64,000 bases of DNA, from contig CM060081.1 of NCBI GenBank assembly GCA_030533445.1, forward strand, positions 186,001 to 250,000, in the 5' to 3' direction. The stretch is from Cyprinodon diabolis. Taxonomy: Eukaryota > Chordata > Actinopteri > Cyprinodontiformes > Cyprinodontidae. The notes beneath the pieces were generated by a model, which did no database searches, had not been told where the DNA came from, and worked only from the letters and a program-made list of their open reading frames with translations. This document shows positions 21,461 through 33,591 of this stretch, one piece after another. The position numbers were made by a program, and so were the translations under genes. Numbering within the stretch: the first letter of the stretch is position 1; every line of letters starts with the position of its first letter.

Positions 21461-22170
21461 CTGCAGACACGAAAAGACAAAGCAAACAGAGAAGAAGATG
21501 ATTTCTGGTTAATAACACGGTTAATGCACGGAAACATTCCTGCATCAAACTCATTAAGCACCAAACAAGGACTGTTGGAAGGACATGGCAATAAATCCCT
21601 TAAATTAAAGATTCATTGAGTGAATTTCAAACGTGTGTCACTGAGGGATGTAAAAACATAAAAACAAACGTATACATCAAACTTATAATAGCTAAACAAT
21701 AACTTTAAAAAAGGAAGAGGCGAAATATAACTGATATTCTTAAAAATGTCACTTAGTTCTTTAAGATCTACTGAATAAACCAGCAGTCAGTTCTCTATGT
21801 TTTAGGGTTATACGGTTAAAGTTATCTTTAAAATCATAAAAATAATCAAGAGTTAAATGATCTTACTTGTGTGAAAATGTTAACAATTAAGCAGAATGAC
21901 TTCTCAATTCTAAGAGGCTTATTCTATGAAGCAAAACATTGCAATATTCAATACAAGATAAAAAAAAAAAAACTTTTGAAGTTGACGACAGTCAGGCTTT
22001 CAGTCTTCCTTGAATTAAATAGAAGGTTTTAAACTACATAATAAAAACTTTAAAAATGGATTCAAAGGATAATAGCATAGTTTAAAGGTGTGATGGGTCA
22101 ATCCTTTTCATTAATAATAAATCATAAATAAAAACAGAAAGGCTGGTTGTAATCTTGTTGAATAATAATA
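21461..22170. other. epha8 intron sequence, no feature recognised
   Basis: A/T-rich. Apart from the polypyrimidine tract at 21464-21495 (minus-strand acceptor region), nothing recognisable. Confidence 0.45.
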
Positions 22171-22370
22171 TTGAACTTTATTGTCTCACATTGGAGAAAT
22201 TCCCTCCCTAGTATCTAACCCCTCCCCCCGGGGAGCAGAGGGCTGCCATTGTGCGGCACCCAGGGAGCAGTTTGGGGGGTTAAGGGTCTTGCTCAGGGAG
22301 GATCAAACTGGGGTAATTCAACCTTCTCAGAGGACAAGCGCTGTACTCTAACCACCAGGCCACCACTCTC
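22171..22370 (-). repeat. tRNA-derived SINE
   Basis: In minus sense: GGTGGCCTGGTGGTTAGAG (box A), GAGAAGGTTGAATTACCCC (box B), CTGAGCAAGACCCTTAACCC, a GCTCCCCGGGG body and an end AGACAATAAAGTTCAA. A nearly full-length copy. Confidence 0.72.
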
Positions 22371-22547
22371 CTCTGCTTCTAGAAGACCTTTGAGTTTAAG
22401 GAGGAAACACTGGAATAAACCTTCTCTACTGATTTAGACCATTTGCAGCAACTAAACAGCCTCTGAGCAAGATGTGCTGTGGAGGGAGGGAAGGAGGGAG
22501 GGAGGGTCTGTATCTGATTATCCTCCTGCAGACATCAGTCATCATCA

Positions 22548-23325
22548 TCATGATAGTGACCCCTGATGATGATGATGATGATGGTGACCCCTGATGATGA
22601 TGATGATGATGATGGTGACCCCTGATGATGATGATGATGATAGTGACCCCTGATGATGATGATGATGATGATGGTGACCCCTGATGATGATGATGATGAT
22701 GATGGTGACCCCTGATGATGATGATGATGATAGTGAACCCTGATGATGATGATGATAGTGACCGCTGATGATGATGATAATGATGATAGTGATCCCTGAT
22801 GATAATGATGATGATGATAGTCACCCCTGATGATGATGATGATGATGATAGTGACCCCTGATGATGATGATGATGATGATAATGATCCCTGATGATAATG
22901 ATGATAGGGACCCCTGATGATGATAATGATGATAGTGACCAATGATGATGATGATGATGATGATGATAGTGACCCCTGATGATGACGATGATGAAAGTGA
23001 CCCCTGATGATGATGATGATAGTGACCCCTGATGATGATGATGATAGTCACCCCTGATGATGATGATGATGATAGTGACCCCTGATGATGATGATGATAG
23101 TGATCCCTGATGATAATGATGATAGGGACCCCTGATGATGATGATAGTGACCCCTGATGATGATGATGATAGTGACCCCTGATGATGATGATGATGATGA
23201 TGATAGTGACCCCTGATGATGATGATGATGATGATAGTGACCCCTGATGATGATGCTGATAGTGACCCCTGATGATGATGATGGTGAATCATCATCCTCA
23301 GGGGTCACTATCATCATCATCATCA
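22548..23325. repeat. GAT-rich compound minisatellite
   Basis: Blocks of (GAT)3-8 separated by AGTGACCCCT or GGTGACCCCT. Near 23287 the motif flips to ATCATC...AGGGGTCACTATCATC, so the array ends in an inverted unit. The long His/Ser/Ile-rich open frames across it (to 289 codons) come from the repeat and are not genes. Confidence 0.93.
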
Positions 23326-24375
23326 TCCTCAGGGGAATGGAATGCAAAGAGAAGCTTCATACAAAATACAGAAGATTTGAAAGGGAGAGCCGAGATTACT
23401 GAGGGCTGTGGAAAGTCACCCCCCCCCCCACACACACACACACACACACCCCACCTTCCCCCACAGGCTTGACCAACACTCTCAGGCAGTCTATCAGCCA
23501 CCAGAAGTCAAAGACAGCGGGGATAATTAAGGTGCTATCCGCCTCATCTTCCTCAGCTAAATTGAAACAGTCCTTGAACTTGTGGAGACCCTGTCCACTT
23601 AGTGGAGTTTATAACCTCTCTATCCCCTTCATTATTCTGCCACTTCATCATTGTGCTCAAAACCATTTTGTGTTGTTTCTTTCTTACATTTTTCTAAGTG
23701 CTGAACCAAACTTGAACTGCTTTAAACAATGCAGAAAAGTCTGCCCCCAGAGACAAGCCGCAAACAAACACTACATGGACACGGGTGCCTCCCCACATGG
23801 GGATGTAGGTGATACAGCAATTCACTCCTCATATCTGTAGTCTGGAAAGCCCACACTTTCTGGTCAAAGTGGACTGATTTTAAGTAGCAGCTCTATGTCA
23901 GAGAGGTCTATATTTGTAGCAGAGAATATTTTGCTTGGTGTCATCCCTTGGGCTTCTAGCGCTCGCTCGCTAATCAACAGCAACCCTGTTCTGCTGAAAA
24001 ATGCTTGAGACAATAACTGATACATTTAGACATTAAAAATCAACACTTTGACATATTGCAGTGAATGTCCTAGTTCAGTTATAGGACTGTTGAACTGCCT
24101 CCTGTCATTCCTGTCGTGTCGTTTCCACGCATCTGAGACTGTAAGTAAAGATACGCATGCACTCGGGGATCTGAAGCTAGCCAACTGGCGCACATAAAGC
24201 TAGTAAAGACAGCTAACCTCATCCGAAGGCAACACACATATAATACAGAATAATAATAACTCAAACTCAAACTAACGAAACTGAGATTAATCAAACAGGC
24301 ATAAATAATGATCTGGCCCTGATAGCTGGGCTGAACCGTGTAGGAAGCAGGTGGATGAGATGAATGATAATTAAT
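23326..24375. other. No gene; C-run and CA microsatellite
   Basis: A short CCCCCCCCC(CA)n tract at 23420-23450; otherwise no recognisable element. Confidence 0.45.
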
Positions 24376-24380
24376 TAAAT

Positions 24381-25497
24381 TAAATTCAGTTTATTTCTAT
24401 AGCTCCAATTCACATCATGTCATCTTAAGGCACTTTCCAGTTCACCAGATCATCCAGTCAGATTGATTCAAAGTTTTCTTTCTAACGAAAATCAGTTGAT
24501 TACATCGATTTATTGACTAAAATACAATCCCTCACACTAAGCATGCTTGTAGCGACAGTGGAGAGGAAAAACTCCCTTTGAACAGGAAGAAACCTCCAGC
24601 AGAACCAGGCTCAGTGTGAGCGGCCATCTGCTGAGGCCCACTGGGGTTCAAGGAGACAGAAGCAGACATAGAAAAAGAAGCATAGATACAAAAGGCAACT
24701 GTCAACCAGCTCCACAGGCGGCCCCGTCCAGGAAACACACAGCCAGGCAGACGAGCTCCGAGCCAGCTCCCATGTCAGAGGATGAAGAGAGCACATCCAG
24801 TTAGTCACAGTCAGAGAAACAGGACTACACTGGAAAACAGGCCAAGCTCCAACATCTAGAAACAAAGGTGTTGATGGCAGCAGCACAGCTGATATTTCTC
24901 TCCAGGATGGAGTCACAGCCAAACAGGAACAGACCAGATGAAGCTACTATATACTACTATAGCAGCATAACTATAGAGATAGCTCAGGATAACCTGAGCC
25001 ACTCTAACTAGAAGCTTTATCAAAAAGGAAAGTTTTAAGCCTAGCCTTAAAAGTAGACAGGGTGTCTGCCTCACGGACTAAAACTGGTAGTTGGTTCCAC
25101 AGGAGAGGAGCCTGATAACTAAAAGATCTGCCTCCCATTCTACTTTTAGAAGTTCTAGGAACCACTAGTAAACCTGCAGATTGAGAGCGAAGTGCTCTGT
25201 TAGGAACATAAGGAACAATCAGATCTCTGATATAAGATGGAGCTTGGCCATTTAAGGCTTTATATGTGAGAAGGAGGATTTTAAATTCTATTCTTGATTT
25301 AACAGGAAGCCAATGAAGAGAAGCCAGGATAGGAGAGATATGATCTCTCTTTTTCATTTTCAGCAGATGGCCGCTCACACTGAGCCTGGTTCTGCTGGAG
25401 GTTTCTTCCTTTAAAAAGGGAGTTTTTCCTCCCCACTGTCGTTACAAGCATGCTTAAGTTGAGGGATTGCTGAAGAGTCAATGAGTCGATGCAACTG
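24381..25497. repeat. L2-like LINE 3' copy with fold-back tail
   Basis: Bases 24381-25365 are minus-strand L2-like: 3' UTR plus the RT C-terminal region (HISPILASLHWLPVKSRI, RSFSYQAPLLWNQLP). At 25366 the orientation flips to plus and 3' UTR sequence runs to about 25497 (CAGCAGATGGCCGCTCACAC... GAGTCGATGCAACT). Inactive. Confidence 0.75.
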
Positions 25498-25595
25498 CGC
25501 TTAGGGAGCAGTGTGGGGTTAAGGATCTTGCTCAGGGACCCAGTGTGGCAGGCTGTGGGGATCGAGCCGGGTACTTGGAATCTTCTGTGCAGATA
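25494..25595 (-). repeat. SINE fragment
   Basis: GGGAGCAGTGTGGGGTTAAG, GATCTTGCTCAGGGACCCAG and GTGGGGATCGAGCCGGGTAC match the body and box-B side of the SINE in minus orientation. Confidence 0.6.
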
Positions 25596-26405
25596 TTGTG
25601 TTATGGTTTATATATGTTATGATTATTTTATCTTATTTGCTATCGGCCTTATAAATTACATCGCTGTTCTTCCCTTCCTCATGTCTTTTTCTTGCAAAAC
25701 GACACATATTTTCTCTAACTAAAGCATGAAAGCAACTATTTCTGGAATACTGAACCAATTGAAAAGAAAATACAATAAGAAAACAGTTTTATGTAATTTA
25801 GGTATTATCACACTGACCCTTCATGGTGGAGGGTGTTCATCTTTTACACCAATTTCTCACAGAAGGAGTGCTTTTGCTCACTCCTCTTGAAAAATAATTT
25901 ATCTTTTTCTACTGGCCACCATTCAATCAACCAGTTGAGTTTTAATGTCTGCATGAGAAATTGGGGATATGGAGAGGGTGCGTGTGAGTTTGCAGCCCCG
26001 TATCTTAGTGCGTGCACTTAGTGAGGGGTCATTGATGATGTCACGTGTTCGGGACACGCAGCGCTGGGATTAAATGTCTTTAATGGAGGGAAGAGGAGCC
26101 CCGATATATGATGCCAATTCACAACAAGTCAGCTAATTTCATTTCAAAGAGACAATTCAATCAGATCATACAGTGATTCTGCAGAAGCCAACTGATTCCA
26201 CTCAGTCAGTTTCACCATTAGACACCACAGTAACTTTTAATTACTTATGGTTTGAAACATTTTGCAGCTTCTTGCTTTTGGCTCCTGTTGTGTGTTGTTT
26301 CACCACAGCTTTACATATCTTGATACTATATTTATCCATAAGATGTAAGTAATCATATTTTAAATTACTGTTCTCCAACAAAACTCTAAAGGTCTTTATA
26401 GAATA
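25596..26405. other. No gene recognised
   Basis: A/T-rich. Short stretches resemble LINE UTR (GATCATACAGTGATTCTGCAG). No coding signal. Confidence 0.4.
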
Positions 26406-26697
26406 CTTGTCTCCTTGAACCCCAGTGGGCCTCAGCAGATGGCCGCTCACACTGAGCCTGGTTCTGCTGGAGGTTTCTTCCTGTTCAAAGGGAGTTTTTC
26501 CTCTCCACTGTCGCTACAAGCATGCTTAGTGTGAGGGATTGCTGAAGAGTCAATGAGTCGATGCAATCAGCTGGTTTTCCTTAGATAGAAAACTTTGAAT
26601 CAATCTGACTGGATGATCTGGTTGATATGGATCTACAAAGTGGCCTGAGATGACATCATGTGAATTGGAGCTATAGAAATAGACTGAATAGAATGGA
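26406..26697 (+). repeat. L2-like 3' end
   Basis: GTCTCCTTGAACCCCAGTGG through ATAGAAATAGACTGAATAGAAT; 3' UTR only. Confidence 0.8.
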
Positions 26698-27510
26698 CAG
26701 ATTTGATTTTTACACTGGTGGTCTCTACAGTTTAGCTAGCATACTTTTAAAGGCTTTTTTCACACATTTATTACAGATACAATGCAATCCACATTTGCAA
26801 TGCTGTGTGTTACAGAGTGTTACACAATTTGTGATTTCTGATCAAATGCAAAGACAATAGTGCAGTTTACTGTTATAACATGTGTAAAAATGTCAAGTGA
26901 ATCCATTTTTTTTGTACTTTTCTCTGTCCATTCTTACCCCATGGGATGGATATGTCAGCCAGCCCCAGTCTCCTGTTATTGTTGTTGTGTCAAGGAGATT
27001 CACTGCAAAAACAAACAAGAGCAAAGGACATGAGCAACAAACTTAGAATCTTAGGTTTTCCTACCCATCCTGTACCTGAACAGCTTCAGTCACCGGATGG
27101 ATTAGGGTGCAAACACACTGACACCTGGATGGATGGAATGACTAATAAACATGGTTTGAAACCATGTCTGGGTCAAGTTTCCCCTTGAAATGCTTTTTCC
27201 CTTTTAGACAGAGAACATTCAGCAGGCAGAAGAAGAAAATATAGCCGAGGAATTTAGGAAAAACAGACATTAATAACTAAGGTTAAAATGTTAAGGAGAA
27301 AAATAACGTAAAGATTCTTTAGGACCCAACTGGAAGCCACCTGGGCAACAAAAAAGCTGTTTATTGAAATACCTTTCCTTATCTTACTCTGATACCAGCA
27401 ATGCTTTTTAAGAGGCTTCATGTGTAAAACGGCATTATTTGTAAAATTATTTTACAACTTTCTACATTATCTCTGTATTGTCTGTGTATTGCATGGACAA
27501 AATGATTACA
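26698..27510. other. No gene recognised
   Basis: No repeat family or coding frame that I can support. Confidence 0.4.
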
Positions 27511-29075
27511 GTTCAATTCAATTCAGTTTATTTATATAGCGCCAAATTCACAACACATGTCATCTCAAGGCACTTTACAGTTCAACCAGATCATACAGTC
27601 AAATTGATACAAAGTTTTCTATCTAAGGAAAACCAGTTGATTGCATTGACTCATTGACTCAAATACAATCCCTCACACTAAGCATGCTTGTAGCGACAGT
27701 GGAGAGGAAAAACTCCCTTTTAACAGGAAGAAACCTCCAGCAGAACCAGGCTCAGTGTGAGCGGCCATCTGCCGAGGCCGACTGGGGTTCAAGGAGACAG
27801 AAGCAGAGATACAAAAAGCAGCTGTAAAAGGCGGCCCCGTCCAGGAAACACACAGCCAGGCAGACGAGCTCCAAGGCAGCTCCCATGCCAGAGGATGAAG
27901 AGAGCACATCCACCCAGCCACGGCCAGAGAAACAGGACCACACTGGAAAACAGGCCGATCTCCAACATCTACAAACAAGGGTGTTGATGGAAGCAGCACA
28001 GCTGATGTTTCTTTCCTGGATGACGTCACAGCCAAACAGGAACAGACGAGGCAAAGCTACTCTGAGGAAAAGCAGAGAGAGCAGAAGGTTAGAGATTGAA
28101 CAAACAGATTCTGCAGAATAGGAGAACAGAGAGAGAATGAAGCAGAATGATGAAATGGGGGTCCCTATGTCCTCCAGCAGTCTAAGCCTATAGCAGCATA
28201 ACTTTAAAGACAGCTCCGGATAACCTGAGCCACCCTAACTATAAGCTTTATCAAAAAGGAAAGTTTTAAGCCTAGTCTTAAAAGTAGACAGAGTGTCTGC
28301 CTCACGGACTAAAACTGGTAGTTGGTTCCACAGGAGAGGAGCCTGATAACTAAAAGATCTGCCTCCCATTCTACTTTTAGAAATTCTAGGAACCACTAGT
28401 AAACCTGCAGATTGAGAGCGAAGTGCTCTGTTAGGAACATAAGGAACAATCAGATCTCTGATATAAGATGGAGCTTGGCCATTTAAGGCTTTATATGTGA
28501 GAAGGAGGATTTTAAATTCTATTCTTGATTTAACAGGAAGCCAATGAAGAGAAGCCAGGATAGGAGAGATATGATCTCTCTTTTTAATTTTCATCAGAAC
28601 TCTGGCTGCAGCATCTTGGATCAGCTGAAGGCTTTTAACTACAGTTTGTGGACTTCCTGATAGTAAAGAATTACAATAGTCCAGCCTTGAAGTAACAAAT
28701 GCATGGACTAGTTTCTCAGCATCACTCCTGGACAGGAGATTTCTAATTTTTGCAATATTCCTCAGATGAAAGAAGGAAATTCTAGAAACCTCTTTGATCT
28801 GGGATTTAAATGACAGGTCCTGATCAAAAACAACACCAAGATTTTTTACTTTATTATCTGAAATCAGTTTAATCCCATCCAAATGAAGTGACTGACTAAT
28901 CAGCTTCTTTTTCAGAGACTCTGGTCCAAAGACTATAACTTCTGTTTTGTCTGCATTCAGAAGCAGAAAGTTAAGAGTCATCCAGGTTTTTATGTCTTCA
29001 AGACATGCCTGTAATCTATGTAATGGGTTAGCTTCATCTGGATTTATAGACAGATATAGCTGATTACAGATGTCC
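27511..29075 (-). mobile_element. L2-like LINE, 5'-truncated
   Basis: Minus strand: RT C-terminal half (28235-29077) followed by the full 3' UTR to TATAGCGCC...TTGAATTGAA at 27511. The protein runs [63 protein letters not shown]. The RT palm and endonuclease are missing. An A-run at 29070-29084 borders it. Confidence 0.82.
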
Positions 29076-29110
29076 AAAAAAAAAAAAAAACATTTTCAAG
29101 AGAGTCTGTC

Positions 29111-29136
29111 TGCAGACCTGCACTGTCAGGACCCAG
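29111..29136 (+). repeat. Single minisatellite unit left of the chromovirus
   Basis: GCAGACCTGCACTGTCAGG then ACCCAG: the same unit as the array at 35751-36410. The retroelement entered this repeat, duplicating CCCAG (29132-29136 and 35751-35755). Confidence 0.8.
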
Positions 29137-29849
29137 TGTCATGATTGATTTAAGGCTAAATCCACATGCAGAACACAAACGGAGGCTGAGTAAAAGTTTA
29201 ACAGAGTTTATTGACAAAGGTTTTCACACAGACATGAACTGGTTCAGGTACTGGTCCAGGTTGGGTTCACTGATGTCTGCAGAGACGAACAGTTTGATTA
29301 GCCAGGCAGTCAGATGATTAATTGAATCCTTAGATAATTCAGAGTCTACCTTGAAGAAGTCCAGGCTTTACTTGTGAGAGAGGGAACCACTGGGTCCAGA
29401 GACTGTTGGTTCAGCAGAGTACACAAGCAGCTGCAGCGTCTAGCTTCTGACTTTGAATGGCAGACCTTGATCAGAGTTTCCAGCTATTCTCTGAGAGCAG
29501 CAGGAGAAATCCAGATTGGAATCTTCAGGTTTGACTCACCAGGGCTGGCAGGCAGGTTAAGCTCATCCAGAGCTTCAGACTTGAGACAGGTTTCCTGTGA
29601 GCAAAGACAGAAGCAGATTAGAATCATGTTTCTCTTTTGAGACAACTAAGATTCTTTCAGGTATCAGAGGCTCAGGTTCGCTAACCAAACTAGGTCAACA
29701 CTGCGGCGTTGAAGGAAGGTCTGGCAGCTGCTTATGTAGGGAAGGTCTCCTGATGAGCAGACGAGCTCCAGGTGTGCTGGAGGGCTCCAGCCCAGGAGAC
29801 CCACAGCGCACTCTGCTGGAGAAAGGTGGTACATCCCCAGATCCCAACA
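29137..29849 (-). repeat. 3' LTR of the chromovirus
   Basis: Same sequence family as 35064-35750, 713 bp. Preceded in minus sense by the polypurine tract at about 29850-29862. Confidence 0.9.
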
Positions 29850-29860
29850 GTACCCCCCTC

Positions 29861-32137
29861 TCAACGACCGCCTCTTGGCGGTCCCGAAGATGTAGACGGG
29901 AGGGAACTCTCATACTCCTCGATCAGGGACGGATCGAGGATGTATGAGCCAGGAACCCAGGTGCGGTCCTCCGGACCGTAGCCCTCCCAGTCGACGAGGT
30001 ACTGCCAACCGCGACCTCGCCGACGGGAGTCCACGATCAGGCGAACTGTGAAGGCCGGATGACCATCGACGTCCAGGGCGGGTGGAGGGGAGTCGGATGG
30101 TGGGCACAAGGAGCTTGTAAGGACAGGTTTTACTTGAGAGACATGAAACGTAGGATGGATTCGTAGACACGGTGGCAGGTGCAGGCGGATAGCAGAGGGG
30201 TTGATTATTTTAGCTGTCTTATAAGGACCGATGAACCGGGGTGACAGCTTCTTGGACATGGCCTTGAGAGGAATGTCACGTGTTGACAACCAAACTTCTT
30301 GGCCTACGGTATAGTCAGGGGCTGGACGTCTCCTGGAATCTGCGAAGCGTTTAGTTGAAGCAGATGAGCGGTTGAGGGTGGTGATGGTGTCCTTCCAGAT
30401 ACGCTGACAACGGCGGATGTGGTGATTGACTGATCTGACCGTTATCTCTCTCTCGTCTGCAGGGAAGAGTGGAGGCTGATAACCGATGGAAACCTGGAAC
30501 GGGGATAAACCAGTAGAAGCAGATTTTAAGGAGTTATGGGCGTACTCGATCCAGGTCAGAAACTGACTCCAGTCAGTAGGGTTATTGGATGTTAGGCAGC
30601 GGAGAGTGGATTCTAGTTGTTGATTCATCCTCTCCGTCTGCCCATTAGACTGAGGATGATAACCAGAGGTGAGAGAGGATTTACAGTTTAACGCAGAACA
30701 GAAAGCTTTCCAGACCTGTGAGATGAACTGAGGACCGCGGTCAGAGAGGATTTCTTGAGGCATTCCATGGAGGCGGAAAACATGCTTCACGAGAAGCTGG
30801 GCCGTCTGGAAAGCCGTGGGAAGTTTCCTGAGGGGAATTAAGTGACAGGCCTTGGAAAAACGGTCGACGATGGTTAAACTGGTGGACATACCTCTAGAAA
30901 TCGGGAGACCTGTGACAAAATCTATGGCGATATGTGACCATGGACGGGTTGGAACAGGTAGAGGATGCAGCAGCCCAGAAGGTGGTTGGTGAGAGGTCTT
31001 ATTTCTGGCGCAGATGGGAAAAGCCAGAACGTACTCCTTAACGTCTTTGTGTAGTGATGGCCACCAAAAACGTCTTGTAATGAGGGCAATGGTTCTGCTC
31101 ACTCCAGGATGGGCAGAGAATTTTGCTGCATGCATCCACTGGATAAGTCGGGATCTGACGGAAGATGGAACATAAGTTTTATTTGGAGGGCCGTTACCTG
31201 GGTCAGGTTCAGAGGCTAGGGCAGAGTTGATAAGATCAGTGATCTCCCAGGAAACGACTCCAACAGTACAGGAGGCAGGAAGAACAGGCTCGGGTGTCTC
31301 AGGTTGATCAGTGGAGTACAGACGAGAGAGAGAATCGGGCTTGACGTTCTTGGAACCAGGTCTGTAAGAAATGATGAGGTTGAAACGAGAAAAGAATAAT
31401 GACCATCTAGAGTGACGTGGGTTGGATCGTTTTGCCGATTGGAGATAAGCCAGGTTTTTGTGGTCTGTCCAAACCAATACTGGATGCTCGGCCCCCTCGA
31501 GCCAGTGTCTCCATTCCTCCAGGGCGAGTTTAATGGCTAGAAGTTCTCGGTCTCCAACATCATAATTTTGCTCCGCTGGTGAGAGTCTACGTGAAAAAAA
31601 AGCACAGGGGTGAGTTTTCTGGTCTGAGTCAGATTGCTGAGATAAAACAGCTCCAACACCGGAGTCAGATGCGTCCACCTCTAAGATACACTTCTTAGAG
31701 GGATCTGGCTGGATAAGGATGGGTGCTCTGGAAAACAGGTTTTTTAATTTATCACAAGCGTTCTGAGCTTCAGGTGTCCATTGAAAGGTCTTCTTCAAAG
31801 AAGTCAGAGTTGTGAGAGGTAGAGCTGTTTGACTGTAGTTTCTTATAAAACGTCGGTAGAAGTTTGCAAACCCAAGAAATCTCTGAAGCTGCTTACGGTT
31901 TTCAGGTGTCGGCCAGTCCAGAACTGCCTTTATCTTGTCTTCGGATGGCTTCACCTGCCCGTCCTTGAGCACAAACCCTAAAAAAGTGACAGATGGTTGG
32001 TGAAATTTACATTTTTCAGCTTTCACAAAGAGTTTGTTTTCCAATAGTCTCTGAAGAACTAGATGAACATGTTTCTTGTGGTCAGAGAGGTTCTTCGAGT
32101 AGATCAAAATGTCATTGATGTACAAAAACAAAAACAT
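29861..32137 (-). pseudogene. Chromovirus pol: RT end, RNase H, integrase, chromodomain
   Basis: 758 codons. Residues 5-15 hold the RT motif, here YINDILIYS rather than YIDD, so a catalytic Asp is Asn. RNase H follows ([16 protein letters not shown], residues ~150). The integrase zinc finger has lost a Cys ([11 protein letters not shown], where CPICARNK is usual). The integrase core keeps D, D and E ([30 protein letters not shown]). The end, [18 protein letters not shown], is a chromodomain, which in this group steers integration to marked chromatin. Reaches the polypurine tract. Confidence 0.9.
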
Positions 32138-32528
32138 TCAAAAAATCTCTGAGAACGTTGTTGACTAGAGCTTGGAAGCAAGCAGGAGCGTTTGTGAGAC
32201 CAAAAGGCATGACCAGATACTCAGATTGACCTAAGGGGGTCTTAAAGGCTGTCTTCCATTCGTCTCCTTCTCTTATTCTAAGGAGATGATATGCGTTTCT
32301 CAAATCGAGTTTAGTGAACACTGTTGCACCCTGAACAGGTTCAAACGCTGATGCCAGTAATGGTAGGGGGTACTTATTTTTGACGGTTATCTGATTTAAG
32401 CCTCTGTAGTCTATACAGGGTCGTAGGGAACCATCTTTTTTACCCACAAAAAAGAAACCAGCACCAAGAGGAGATGAAGATGGACGAATAATTCCAGCAG
32501 CTAGAGACTCATTGATATATTTCTCCAT
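32112..32528 (-). pseudogene. Chromovirus reverse transcriptase, first part
   Basis: [61 protein letters not shown] (first catalytic Asp) and [16 protein letters not shown]. The frame breaks at about 32120 within a GTTTTTGTTTTT run, right before the YxDD box, which continues in the next frame. Confidence 0.85.
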
Positions 32529-32732
32529 GGTTTTGCATTCAGGTTTGGAGATGTTGTATAGTCTACTGCTGGGAAGGGGGGCTCCTGGTAGTAAATCTGT
32601 GGCGCAGTCTTATGGTCTGTGAGGTGGAAGAGACGTCGCACTGACCTTACTGAAGACTGGTGCCAGATCATGATACTCGGGAGGAACAGAAGTAAGGTCA
32701 GGAGAGTCCATCTCCCCCCTACCTCTAGGGGA

Positions 32733-33176
32733 CTAAGTAGCAGGAGGTGCAGAACGAAGGCATGACTCGTGACAGGAAGTGGACCAAGACTCAATGTGGC
32801 GTTCAGCCCAGTTGATATGGGGGTTGTGACGTTCCAGCCACTCGAATCCCAGCACCAGAGGGGAGCATGCAGAAGGAACAACAAAAAATGTTAATGTCTC
32901 ACGATGGTTTCCAGAGATTAGAAGTTCTAAAGGTTGTGTCTGATGAGTGACTTGATGAAGCTTCTTTCCATCAATAGCAGATACTCTGAGAGGCTTAGAT
33001 AAAGGGACAGTCTCAATATTTAATTGCTGGACCAGATCTGAATCAATGAGATTTCTTTTGCATCCAGAGTCGATGAAAGCTGATAAAGTGAGATTCTGGT
33101 TAGAAAAGAAAAGGGTGGCAGGCAACAGTAAATGAGGAGTTTTTTCAGATTTTAGATGGCCCGTCAGACTCCTCAA
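32733..33176 (-). pseudogene. Chromovirus protease region
   Basis: Retropepsin-like: LSAFIDSGCKRNLID carries the DSG catalytic aspartate, and PLVLGFEWLERHNPHINW is the typical end of gypsy protease (LG.PWL..HNP.I.W). The frame shifts near 32735-32750 before RT. It would process Gag-Pol. Confidence 0.8.
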
Positions 33177-33591
33177 ATCCTCTGACGGGCCCTGGCTTTT
33201 GACTTAGCCGGGCATGAAGCAATGAAATGGCCATTCTCACCACAGTACAGACACAGATTTCCTCTAAATCTTCATTGTCTTTCTTCAGGGGATAGCCTTG
33301 TGTGTCCAATCTGCATGGGTTCGGCTTCCGTTCCTTCTGAGTGAGAGACATGGACAGGCACAGAAAGAGTCTGGTTCTTAGACTTTGGCTTGGAACTGGA
33401 TTCTGGGAATCCAGAAAAAACAGAAGCATTGTTAAATGCAGGAGCAGAAACAGAAAAATTGAGGCTTCTTTGCCTAGAGTTATTTCTAGTCCAAAGTCTA
33501 TTATCCAATCTGATGGTTAAACGGATTAAATCCTCCAAACTAGCAGGTTCGTCGATTGTGGCGAGTTCGTCTTTGATGTTATCATTTAAAG

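Noticed and set aside
22426..23347. Open frames of up to 289 codons on the minus strand
   Set aside because: They are readings of the GAT trinucleotide blocks; composition is His/Ser/Ile repeats only, with no domain or splice context.
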